This document shows positions 16,939 through 24,176 of a stretch of DNA of 64,000 nt, one piece after another. Each line of letters begins with the position of its first letter. The stretch's first letter is position 1. Position numbers and translations under genes: made by a program. The stretch covers positions 1 to 64,000 of the forward strand of contig CAJMOF010000001.1 in assembly GCA_905215065.1 (NCBI GenBank), read 5' to 3'. This DNA is from an uncultured bacterium (lineage in GTDB: Bacteria > Actinomycetota > Coriobacteriia > Coriobacteriales > Coriobacteriaceae). The notes under the pieces were generated by a model that worked only from the letters and a program-made list of their open reading frames with translations, ran no database searches and was not told where the DNA came from.

Positions 16939-17477
16939 AGCTGAATGCCCTCGGCGACCTTCTCGACGGCCTTGTCGCCGGCGAGCGTGCGCAGCAGCTC
17001 AAGCGCAAAGGGGAGCGACTGGGCCATGCCGCTGGCGGTGATGATGTTGCCGTCTTGCGTAACCTTCTCGCCGGTATAGGCGCCTTCGGGGAAGCTTTTC
17101 TCAAAGCCAGGGAAGCACGTGGCGTGGCGCCCCTCGAGTAGGTCGAGCTCGCCCAGGATAAACGGGGCGGCGCAGATGGCGGCAACGTGCTTGGTCGCGG
17201 CGAACTCGCAGACCACGTCGCAGACGCGCTGATCGGCACGCAGGTTGGTGGCACCGGGCAAGCCGCCGGGCAGCACGACGCAGTCGTACTCGTCAAAGTT
17301 GATCTCATCAAAGAGCGCATCGCAGGTCACGGGGATCTGCAGCGAGCTTACGACCTCGCGCGTGGGCATGATCGAGACAAGCGTGGCGCGCACGCCGCCG
17401 CGACGCATGACATCGACCATGGTCAGGCATTCAATAGTTTCAAAGCCATCGGCGGCGAGAACGGCAACGCTGGGCAT
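16935..17477 (-). CDS. DJ-1/PfpI family protein
   Basis: The 180-residue protein has the DJ-1/YajL pattern: VAVLAADGFETIE near the start with its conserved Glu, DCVVLPGGLPGA in the middle, and the nucleophile-elbow Cys in VAAICAAPFILGE near residue 105. Family members act in stress protection, glyoxalase or deglycase-like chemistry, or as chaperones; the exact role is uncertain. The ATG follows CGAAAGGAACCCTT. It overlaps maf by 4 nt and forms the 5' end of the maf unit. Confidence 0.88.
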   Translation of the reverse strand: MPSVAVLAADGFETIECLTMVDVMRRGGVRATLVSIMPTREVVSSLQIPVTCDALFDEINFDEYDCVVLPGGLPGATNLRADQRVCDVVCEFAATKHVAAICAAPFILGELDLLEGRHATCFPGFEKSFPEGAYTGEKVTQDGNIITASGMAQSLPFALELLRTLAGDKAVEKVAEGIQL

Positions 17478-17568
17478 AAGGGTTCCTTTCGTAAGGCGGC
17501 ATACAATTAGCCGTCTTATACCCCGAAGACATGCGCTTGCCGCGCTCGATTTTCCATTGTTTAAAAAG

Positions 17569-17622
17569 GGACGGGGCTATTTTAGCTACCCCACTTGCAG
17601 GGTAGCTAAAATAGCCCCGTCC
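17569..17622. repeat. Long inverted repeat D (22-bp arms, short loop)
   Basis: Perfect 22-bp arms at 17569-17590 and 17601-17622 with a 10-nt loop, lying 92 nt upstream of the DJ-1 gene. A third copy of the inner sequence TTAGCTACCC appears directly after, at about 17626-17635. The arms begin with GGACGGGG, as elements H and G also begin with GGGACGGG. It lacks the TTCCGC/AGGAC core of elements A, B, C and F. No gene is seen in 17478-18104. Confidence 0.8.
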
Positions 17623-17657
17623 GAATTAGCTACCCTCACCCATCCTCAACAATCTCA

Positions 17658-17783
17658 ATCTGTAACATCTAGACCCACTTTTGACCCCTAACTGTTACAG
17701 ATCAAGACAAACGGAAACCGCCCCGACAAAACGTCTAAATCTGTAACATCTACGGACCAAAACCGGGTCTTACTGTTACAGAT
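17658..17783. repeat. Two tandem 45-nt palindromic units (CTGTAACA / TGTTACAG)
   Basis: Each unit has a left arm ATCTGTAACATCT (17658-17670 and 17739-17751), exactly 20 nt of different spacer, and a right arm ACTGTTACAGAT (17691-17702 and 17772-17783), followed by C(A/G)AGACA. The period is 81 nt. Arms are conserved between units while the spacers are not. They may be operators for one regulator, or a short mobile palindrome copied twice. Confidence 0.75.
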
Positions 17784-17872
17784 CGAGACAGCCCCCAACA
17801 GCACCGCCCCGTTCGGGGAAACGACCGCTACAGGTACGGCGGGCAGAGGCTCACTTTTTTCTTCGGTTTTTC

Positions 17873-17902
17873 TTGACGGAATCTCACCTGTTGTAGTACT
17901 TT
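17873..17902 (+). promoter_or_regulatory. Promoter of the transporter-glucosidase-PTS operon
   Basis: TTGACG (17873-17878), an 18-nt spacer and TACTTT (17897-17902) form a plausible sigma-70 promoter. Transcription from here would pass the strong terminator at 17952-17987 before reaching the first gene at 18105, leaving a leader of about 200 nt. Confidence 0.5.
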
Positions 17903-17951
17903 GTCCCAGTCTAAAAACGCGTGGACTTTTCTGGGCGCTAGCCACCTTTTT

Positions 17952-17987
17952 GCCACGCAACCGAGCAGTCGGTTGCGTGGCTTTTTT
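17952..17987 (+). terminator. Leader terminator, possible attenuator
   Basis: A 13-bp perfect stem (17952-17964 with 17969-17981), 4-nt loop and six T. It lies between the predicted promoter and the first gene of the sugar operon. An upstream GCGTGG (17919-17924) can pair with CCACGC (17953-17958) in the left arm and would then break the terminator, which is the layout of an attenuator. No clear BglG/LicT antiterminator site was recognised. Confidence 0.8.
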
Positions 17988-18104
17988 CGTCTTGGCAGCA
18001 GGTACCACATGCACCGCCAGAAGACCGCACGAGCCCACCTTCCGACTGCAGGGAACAGACGCACGAGACGTGCATCTGCAAGACAGCAGACGGAAGGGAG
18101 CCTA

Positions 18105-19085
18105 ATGGCAGAAACAAACACAATCAAGCAACAGACCGCCGAGGCGGGAGCCGCGGGCGCGGGGCAGGTCAAGGCGGCGCTCCAGGTCTTTGCGGGCGGC
18201 GCCTGCTACGGCGCGATGGCCACGACCTACAAGCTCGCCTACGCCGCGGGCTTCACCTCAGCGCAGGTGGTGGCGAGCCAGGCGTGGTTCGGCTGCCTCT
18301 TCTTCGCCCTCGCCACGCTCGCAGGGCACGCACTCGGGCACCGCTGGCAGCGCGTGGGCTGGAAGCTCGCCCTCAAGCTCATGGGCCTGGGAGCCCTCAC
18401 CTGCCTCACCTCAATCCTCTACTGCTACGCCATGAGCGTGCTGCCCGCCCCGGTGGCGCTCACGCTCCTCTTCCAGTTCACGTGGCTGGGGCTCGTGTGG
18501 CAGACCGTCATGACGCGCCGGCCGCCGAGGCTCCTCCAAGTGGCCTCCGCCCTGGTCATCGTCTTCGGAACGGTGTTCGCCAGCGGCGTCTACAAGACCG
18601 GCATCACCGGGTACGACCCCGTGGCCCTGCTCTGCGCGCTGGGGGCGGCCGTGTCCTGCTCCCTCTTTGTCACCCTCTCCGGCAAGGTCGAGGCCCCCTG
18701 CTCGTCCGAGCAGCGTGGCGTCATCGTATGCGCGGGCTCCGTGGTCATGTCGCTCACGGTGTGTCCGGACTACGTCGTCTCGGGCGTCCTCGCCCAGGGC
18801 ATCCTGCCCTTTGCCGTCATCGCCGGCTTCTTTGGCATGCTCTGCCCGGTCCTGCTCTTCGGCATGGGCTCTCCGCACCTGCCCGCGGGCCTGTCCACCG
18901 TCATGGCCGCCGCGGAACTCCCCGCCGGCCTGCTCATCGCCATGATCGTCCTCGGCGAGCCGCTCGGCGTCGTCGAGTGGCTGGGCGTCGCCATCATCCT
19001 CGCCGGCGTGTGCCTGGCACAGGTCCCCTCCCTGCTTGGAGGCCGGGAGGCACGTCGCGCCGCCGCAGGACAAGCCGTCAGCTAG
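18105..19085 (+). CDS. EamA/DMT-family transporter
   Basis: The 326-residue protein has about ten hydrophobic segments arranged as two EamA repeats, typical of drug/metabolite transporters. It lies 122 nt upstream of a 6-phospho-beta-glucosidase and, behind that, a PTS permease, so it may export or import a product or aglycone linked to beta-glucoside use; this is inference. I chose ATG 18105 behind GGAAGGGAG; an in-frame extension to 17901 would run through the leader terminator and is rejected. Very high GC compared with neighbours outside this island. Confidence 0.82.
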   Translation: MAETNTIKQQTAEAGAAGAGQVKAALQVFAGGACYGAMATTYKLAYAAGFTSAQVVASQAWFGCLFFALATLAGHALGHRWQRVGWKLALKLMGLGALTCLTSILYCYAMSVLPAPVALTLLFQFTWLGLVWQTVMTRRPPRLLQVASALVIVFGTVFASGVYKTGITGYDPVALLCALGAAVSCSLFVTLSGKVEAPCSSEQRGVIVCAGSVVMSLTVCPDYVVSGVLAQGILPFAVIAGFFGMLCPVLLFGMGSPHLPAGLSTVMAAAELPAGLLIAMIVLGEPLGVVEWLGVAIILAGVCLAQVPSLLGGREARRAAAGQAVS

Positions 19086-19207
19086 TCACCCCTTCACAGG
19101 CGGCCCGCGCGCATCAGGGAAAGGGCCACGGGCCAGGCGCGCGAGGCCGCAAGGACGTTATAAAGCGTCCCCCGCAGAGATGGGGGCGCCAGAGAGAAGG
19201 AGGCACC

Positions 19208-20638
19208 ATGCCATTTCCAAAAGGGTTCCTTTGGGGAGGAGCCACCGCCGCCAACCAATGCGAGGGAGGTTATGACGAGGGCGGCCGCGGCCTTGCCAAC
19301 GTCGACGTCATCCCACACGGGCCGGAGCGCAACGACGTAAGCCGCGGCCTGAGGCGCATGCTCGACTTCGAGCCCGGGTACTACTACCCGGCCCAGACGG
19401 GCATCGACTTCTACCACCACTACCGCGAGGACATAGCCCTCTTCGCGGAGATGGGCTTTAAGGTCTTTCGCCTCTCCATCGCCTGGAGCCGCATCTTCCC
19501 CAATGGCGACGAGGAGGAGCCCAACGAGGCCGGGCTCGCTTTCTACGAGGACGTGTTCCGCTGCTGCCGCGAGCACGGGATCGAGCCCCTCGTGACCATC
19601 ACGCACTTCGACTGCCCCATCCACCTCGTCAAGAAGTACGGCGCCTGGCGAAACCGCACCCTTATCGAGCTCTACAAGCGGCTTGTGACGGTGCTCTTCA
19701 ACCACTACCGCGGCCTCGTGCGCTGGTGGATCACGTTCAACGAGATGAACATGATCTTGCACCGTCCCTTCATGGGTGCCGGCATCGTCCTCGAGCCCGG
19801 GGAGAATGCCCGCGAGGCCGAGTACCGCGCCGCGCACAACGAGCTCGTGGCGAGCGCCTGGGCCACCAAGATCGCCCACGAGGTCGATCCGGAGAACAAG
19901 GTGGGCTGCATGCTCGCCGCGGGAAGCTACTACCCCTACTCCTGTCGTCCCGAGGACGTTCGCGCGGCGCAGGTCAAGAACCAGGAGGACCTCTTCTTCG
20001 TGGACGTGCAGGCGCGCGGTCGCTACCCCGGCTACGCGCTCAAGATGCTCGAGCGCGAGGGCATCGACGTGGGCATGACCGCCGAGGACGAGCGCATCCT
20101 TGCGGAGAACACCGTCGACTTCATCTCGTTTAGCTACTACTCCTCGCGCTGCACCGCGGGCGACCCCGACTCCGTGGGCGGCGTCGCCGAGGGCAACGCC
20201 TTCGCCGGCGTGGAGAACCCCTACGTGCGCACGAGCGACTGGGGCTGGGTCATCGACCCGCTGGGATTCCGCATCACGATCAACGACCTCTGGGACCGCT
20301 ACCAGAAGCCGCTCTTTGTGGTGGAGAACGGCCTCGGCGCCTATGACGAGGTGCTTCCCGACGGCACGATCGAGGACGACTACCGCATCGCCTACCTGCG
20401 CGAGCACATCGAGGCCATGCGTGACGCCATCGAGCAGGACGGCGTCGAGATGCTCGGCTACACCACCTGGGGGCCGATCGACCTCGTGAGCGCGGGCTCC
20501 GGCGAGATGGAGAAGCGCTACGGCTTCATCTACGTGGACCGCGACAACCTGGGCAACGGCACGCTCGAGCGCAGGCGCAAGAAGAGCTTCTACTGGTATC
20601 AACAGGCCATCGCCACCGACGGAGGCGACCTGGGCTAG
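19208..20638 (+). CDS. 6-phospho-beta-glucosidase, glycoside hydrolase family 1
   Basis: The 476-residue protein is a GH1 enzyme. It starts PFPKGFLWGGATAANQCEG, has the acid/base Glu179 in TFNEMN and the nucleophile Glu373 in VVENGLG. The C-terminal SAGSGEMEKRYGFIYVD segment carries the Ser-Lys-Tyr set that binds the 6-phosphate, so the substrate should be a phosphorylated beta-glucoside such as cellobiose-, salicin- or arbutin-phosphate delivered by the PTS encoded next. ATG follows AGAAGGAGGCACC. A longer open frame upstream is a shadow of the EamA gene. Confidence 0.93.
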   Translation: MPFPKGFLWGGATAANQCEGGYDEGGRGLANVDVIPHGPERNDVSRGLRRMLDFEPGYYYPAQTGIDFYHHYREDIALFAEMGFKVFRLSIAWSRIFPNGDEEEPNEAGLAFYEDVFRCCREHGIEPLVTITHFDCPIHLVKKYGAWRNRTLIELYKRLVTVLFNHYRGLVRWWITFNEMNMILHRPFMGAGIVLEPGENAREAEYRAAHNELVASAWATKIAHEVDPENKVGCMLAAGSYYPYSCRPEDVRAAQVKNQEDLFFVDVQARGRYPGYALKMLEREGIDVGMTAEDERILAENTVDFISFSYYSSRCTAGDPDSVGGVAEGNAFAGVENPYVRTSDWGWVIDPLGFRITINDLWDRYQKPLFVVENGLGAYDEVLPDGTIEDDYRIAYLREHIEAMRDAIEQDGVEMLGYTTWGPIDLVSAGSGEMEKRYGFIYVDRDNLGNGTLERRRKKSFYWYQQAIATDGGDLG

Positions 20639-20669
20639 CCGCCCGGGCAATATCACTAAGGAGAAAATA

Positions 20670-22118
20670 ATGGCTGAAAAATACGACGATCTGGCCAGAT
20701 CCATACTCGAGAACGTAGGCGGCACAGAGAACGTCGCCAGCGTCGCGCACTGCATCACGCGCGTGCGCTTCAAACTCAAGGACGAGTCCCGCGCCAACAC
20801 TGCCAAGATCGAGGCCCTCAAGGGCGTCATCCAGGTCATCCAGGCCAACGGCCAGTACCAGGTGGTCGTGGGTAACATCGTCGAGGACGTCTACGACGCG
20901 GTCCTGGAGGCCGGCAACTTCTCGGGCGGCGCAAGCGCCGACGACGAGCCCCAGGGCGATAAGACCGTTGCCTCCGTCGTCATCGACCTCATCTCTGGCA
21001 TCTTCCAGCCCATCCTGGGACCGCTTGCCGCCGCAGGCATCATGAAGGGACTGCTTGCCCTCATCACCTACTTCGTCCCGGCCTTTGCAAACGACGGCCT
21101 CTACACGCTGCTCTACACCGTGGCTGACGGCTTCTTCTACTTCCTTCCCGTCGCCCTGGCGTTCAGTGCCGCGCGCAAGTTCCGCATGAACGAGTTCACC
21201 GGCGTGGCAATCGGCGTGGCGCTTCTCTACCCGACGATGGTCGCCCTGACCTCGGGCGAGGCGCTCGGTAGCATCGACCTCGGCGTGGCCGGCACGTTCT
21301 CGTGGTACGCCACCGCCCTCGGGCTCCCCATCATCATGCCCGTGTCCGGCTACGTGAGCTCGGTGATCCCCGTCCTTCTCATGGTGTGGTTCGGCTCTAT
21401 CCTTGAGCGCTGGCTCAAGAGCTGGATGCCGGCTGCGCTCAAGATGTTCCTTGTCCCGCTCGCCACGATGACGGTCTCCATCGTCTTGGGCTACCTCATC
21501 ATCGGCCCGGTGGCCACCCTCATCACCAACCTGCTGAGCGCGGCATTCTCGTTCATCTTCCAGCTCCCCGTGGTTGGTTCCGTCCTGGGCAGCGCCCTGG
21601 TTGGCGGACTGTGGATGTGCCTCGTCATCTTCGGCTTCCACTGGAGCCTCATCCCCATCTCCATCATGAATCTGAACACCCTCGGCCACGACAGCGTGCT
21701 CGCCGCCACCATCGGCCACGGGTTCGCGCTCGGAGCGGTCATCTTTGCCATGTACCTCAGAAACAAGGACGAGCGCTTCCGCGGCATCGCCCTTCCCGCG
21801 ATGATCTCCGCCTTCTTCTTCGGCGTCACCGAGCCGGGCATCTACGGCATCGCCCTCCCCAACAAGCGCGCGTTCGTCGTGGCATGCCTGAGCTCCGCCG
21901 TGGGCGGCGCCATCGTGGGAATGACTGGCGCTCTCATGTACATCTCGGGCGGCCTCGGCGTCTTCAACCTGCTCAACTTTATCGACGGGACCCCTGGTGG
22001 CGCCGGGATCTCCCACATGATCTTCGCGATCATCGCCTCGCTCATCTCCGCCGTCCTGGCCTTTGTTATCGAGTTCGTCACCTACCGACCCAACGACGAG
22101 GAGGAAGGCGCCCACTAG
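20670..22118 (+). CDS. PTS beta-glucoside-type EIIBC permease
   Basis: The 482-residue protein joins an EIIB domain (residues 1-80; the phosphorylated Cys28 in AHCITRVRFKLKD) to an EIIC membrane domain of about ten segments (from about residue 100), as in the glucose/sucrose/beta-glucoside superfamily. It imports and phosphorylates a beta-glucoside, feeding the 6-phospho-beta-glucosidase 31 nt upstream. There is no fused or adjacent EIIA, so it must borrow EIIA from another system. ATG follows AAGGAGAAAATA. Confidence 0.92.
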   Translation: MAEKYDDLARSILENVGGTENVASVAHCITRVRFKLKDESRANTAKIEALKGVIQVIQANGQYQVVVGNIVEDVYDAVLEAGNFSGGASADDEPQGDKTVASVVIDLISGIFQPILGPLAAAGIMKGLLALITYFVPAFANDGLYTLLYTVADGFFYFLPVALAFSAARKFRMNEFTGVAIGVALLYPTMVALTSGEALGSIDLGVAGTFSWYATALGLPIIMPVSGYVSSVIPVLLMVWFGSILERWLKSWMPAALKMFLVPLATMTVSIVLGYLIIGPVATLITNLLSAAFSFIFQLPVVGSVLGSALVGGLWMCLVIFGFHWSLIPISIMNLNTLGHDSVLAATIGHGFALGAVIFAMYLRNKDERFRGIALPAMISAFFFGVTEPGIYGIALPNKRAFVVACLSSAVGGAIVGMTGALMYISGGLGVFNLLNFIDGTPGGAGISHMIFAIIASLISAVLAFVIEFVTYRPNDEEEGAH

Positions 22119-22126
22119 CTTGCGCC

Positions 22127-22207
22127 CTCCTCAATCAGCTCTATGTAATTGAGGAGCAGTTGAGGTGGGTGAGGGCCGAGGGCGATCAAGGTGGCCGCCC
22201 TCGGCCC
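22127..22207. other. Two hairpins after the PTS gene
   Basis: A 9-bp stem (22127-22135 with 22148-22156) and a 12-bp GC-rich stem (22173-22184 with 22196-22207) follow the PTS stop codon. Neither has a good T-run. A third small hairpin GAAAGC-GTTTA-GCTTTC follows at 22222-22238. They probably form the 3' end of the sugar operon transcript. Confidence 0.5.
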
Positions 22208-22254
22208 GGGACAACCTGCCAGAAAGCGTTTAGCTTTCTCGGGCGGCGCTGAAA

Positions 22255-22659
22255 TGAACTGCGCCCCGAAACTTAGACGGGTCAATTAGCGGCCTATGCC
22301 GCACATGGGGACTGATTCCGGAACTCCTCCGGGGTCAGTCCCTTTTGCTTAACCTGCCTCCTCTTGTTCCAGTGAACGGTGTAGGCGTGGAGGTCCCGCT
22401 TGAACTCCTCGAAGCTCCGCCACGTCCGGTTCCTGTAGAACTCGTCCTTCAGGCGCCCGGGCAGCAGCTCCGTCGCAAGAGCTCGCCCTCGCGCGCCGCC
22501 GGCCCCGGCCGGGTCCGGGCGCCCTTCGGCCTTCGGTGCGCCCGTATCCCCTGTCGCAAAACTCTGCTGCAAGAGTCCTCAGCGTGGCGTCGTGTTCGAC
22601 TTTCCCGTCCATAAAGAAGCCCCTCATTTCTAATGTCCAAGAAATGAGGGGGCGGTTCA
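22255..22659 (-). mobile_element. Internally deleted IS3-type insertion sequence (about 405 bp)
   Basis: The ends are imperfect inverted repeats: TGAACTGCGCCCC at 22255-22267 and, on the other strand, TGAACCGCCCCC ending at 22659. Inside, read on the minus strand, only the last part of an IS3 OrfB transposase remains, so most of the element is gone. A 12-bp hairpin (22620-22631 with 22640-22651) lies just inside the transposase-upstream end. No target duplication is apparent in the flanks. It marks the edge of the sugar-use island. Confidence 0.65.
22294..22572 (-). pseudogene. IS3-family transposase OrfB, C-terminal remnant
   Basis: The last 50 or so residues (LKDEFYRNRTWRSFEEF, then AYTVHWNKRRQ and GLTPEEFRNQSP) match the C-terminal end of the integrase domain of IS3-family OrfB, with the last helix and the usual wYN.rR..., glsP.efR pattern. 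The preceding 40 codons are GC-rich and do not match, and all three catalytic acidic residues lie in the missing part except possibly the last Glu region. The gene is dead. Confidence 0.7.
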
Positions 22660-22664
22660 ATTTC

Positions 22665-22714
22665 GGGACGGGGATTAAATAATCATTCAGAACAAATTTT
22701 TTTATCCCCGTCCC
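22665..22714. repeat. Inverted repeat H (14-bp arms, one bulge)
   Basis: GGGACGGGGATTAAA (22665-22679) pairs with TTTATCCCCGTCCC (22701-22714), with one bulged T. It starts 5 nt beyond the IS remnant and lies 35 nt from the stop of the methyltransferase gene. It shares the GGGACGGG end with elements D and G. It could act as a terminator for the minus-strand gene, though the T-run lies inside the loop. Confidence 0.65.
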
Positions 22715-22749
22715 AGAAAAATCATCGGGCGTGGTCTTGGGCAAACGGT

Positions 22750-24063
22750 CTAGTTACGCTTGAGGTGGACGACGGTTTCGCAGTGGAAGGTTTGCGGGAA
22801 CAGGTCAACTGGCGTGATCTTTACGGGGGAGAAGGTGCCTTCTTCGACAAAGCGTTTGAGATCGCGCGCCAGGGTGGCCGGGTCGCAGCTCACGTAGGCG
22901 ATATCGCGGGCACTCGTGCTGGCGATAAGGTCGATCGCCTCGGGGGCGAGGCCTGCACGCGGCGGGTCGACCACCAGGACATCGGCGTCCTGATCGGGGA
23001 ACTCGCGCACCGCGTCGCCGCCGATGACGTCGACGTTATCGAGTTTGTTGATCTCCAGGTTACGGCGCAGGTCGCGCACGGCCGGGCCGTAGGCCTCGAC
23101 GGCGGCAACAAAGTCGCAGCGGCGGGCGAGCGGCAGGGTGAAGGTTCCAGCTCCGCAATACAGGTCCACGGCAAGTTCGTCTTCCTGCGGGTCGAGCGCC
23201 TCCATGACAAGCTCGATCAAAATCTCGGCACCCTTTGTGTTGACCTGGAAAAACGACGGGGCCGAAAGGCGCATCTGGCCGTCGGCGATGTTCTCGGTCC
23301 AGGAGCCCTCGCCGGCGAGCATCTCAACCTTGGAGACGCGGCGGGCCTTCTTTTCACCCTTGCTCATAACGCGCACTATGCTCGTGGGGTGTGCGGCGTC
23401 TGCCAGCACGCGCGAGACTTGCGAGCGCGGAAACGACCCCGTGGGCGTCCAGAGTGCGACCTCGAGTGCCTTGGTGCGGCGCGATGCGCGAATGCCCACG
23501 CGTTCGAGCCCCAAGTCATGGCTGCCGCTTAGATAGTTGAGTGCGCCGACGACTGATTTGAGCGCCTTCGGGAAGCGCTTATCGAACAGAGGACACGTAT
23601 CAACAGTCACGATTTTGCTGGGGTCGACACCGTGCATGCCCAGGCGCACACGACCGTTGACGACGGTCGGTTCGAGCTCAATTTTATTGCGGTAGCCCCA
23701 ATCGTCCTTGGTGTGGCGGATGGGCTGCACCAGCTCGTCGACTTGCTCAGGGGTGAACTTGCCGATGCGCTCGAGCGTGGAGTGCAGGTTTTGCTCCTTG
23801 GCGGCAAGCTGAGCGGTGCGTGAGAGGTTGCCCCACGAGCAGCCACCGCAGATGCCCACGAAGGGGCAGGGAGGCTGAATTCGATCGGGGCTCGGCTCCA
23901 GAATCTCGGTGGCGCGGGCGCGCATAAACGATTTGCCGTCCTGCACGATCTCGGCCTCGACGGTGTCGCCTGCCACGGCGCCCTGCACAAAGACGGCCTT
24001 GCCGTTGTCGGCGTGCGCCAGCCCGTCGGCGCCGTAGGTCATCGATTCTATATTGAGCTTCAT
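22750..24063 (-). CDS. TrmA/RlmD-type RNA uracil-5-methyltransferase
   Basis: The 437-residue protein begins with a TRAM domain (about residues 1-55), then a four-Cys iron-sulfur motif region CPFVGICGGCSWG, and a C-terminal SAM methyltransferase domain with DLYCGAGTFTLPLA, VVDPPRAGL and YVSCDPATLARDL (catalytic Cys). These enzymes make 5-methyluridine in 23S rRNA or tRNA; which one cannot be decided here. The start at ATG 24063 follows AGGCAGGGAT; an in-frame ATG 36 nt upstream is possible. The gene is 113 nt downstream of ppk in the same direction, separated by a terminator. Confidence 0.9.
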   Translation of the reverse strand: MKLNIESMTYGADGLAHADNGKAVFVQGAVAGDTVEAEIVQDGKSFMRARATEILEPSPDRIQPPCPFVGICGGCSWGNLSRTAQLAAKEQNLHSTLERIGKFTPEQVDELVQPIRHTKDDWGYRNKIELEPTVVNGRVRLGMHGVDPSKIVTVDTCPLFDKRFPKALKSVVGALNYLSGSHDLGLERVGIRASRRTKALEVALWTPTGSFPRSQVSRVLADAAHPTSIVRVMSKGEKKARRVSKVEMLAGEGSWTENIADGQMRLSAPSFFQVNTKGAEILIELVMEALDPQEDELAVDLYCGAGTFTLPLARRCDFVAAVEAYGPAVRDLRRNLEINKLDNVDVIGGDAVREFPDQDADVLVVDPPRAGLAPEAIDLIASTSARDIAYVSCDPATLARDLKRFVEEGTFSPVKITPVDLFPQTFHCETVVHLKRN

Positions 24064-24107
24064 ATCCCTGCCTGTCATTCGCGTTGTTATTCGCACCATG
24101 GTAGCAG

Positions 24108-24153
24108 GGAAAAGCGCCCCGCATCCGAGGCTTTCCTCAAATGCGGGGCGCTT
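24108..24153 (-). terminator. Terminator after polyphosphate kinase
   Basis: A 13-bp perfect stem (24112-24124 with 24141-24153), read on the minus strand and followed by TTTT. It lies 24 nt after the ppk stop. Confidence 0.85.
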
Positions 24154-24176
24154 CTACAAACTGCTTCTACAAACGA

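Noticed and set aside
17641..17790. CRISPR array
   Set aside because: Only two units, palindromic arms rather than full repeats, 20-nt spacers and no cas genes. Treated as tandem palindromes.
17478..18104. tRNA or known riboswitch in the palindrome-rich gap
   Set aside because: No cloverleaf with CCA-type acceptor or TTC-loop, and no match to a riboswitch core I recognise. The structures are a terminator and simple palindromes.
18284..19207. A long N-terminal extension of the glucosidase frame
   Set aside because: Runs out of frame through the EamA gene and is Arg/His/Pro-rich. The GH1 fold begins at the ATG with a good ribosome site at 19208.
19094..20878. A 594-codon open frame on the minus strand across the glucosidase gene
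   Set aside because: Shadow of the high-GC GH1 gene; low-complexity Val/Ala/His composition and no ribosome site.
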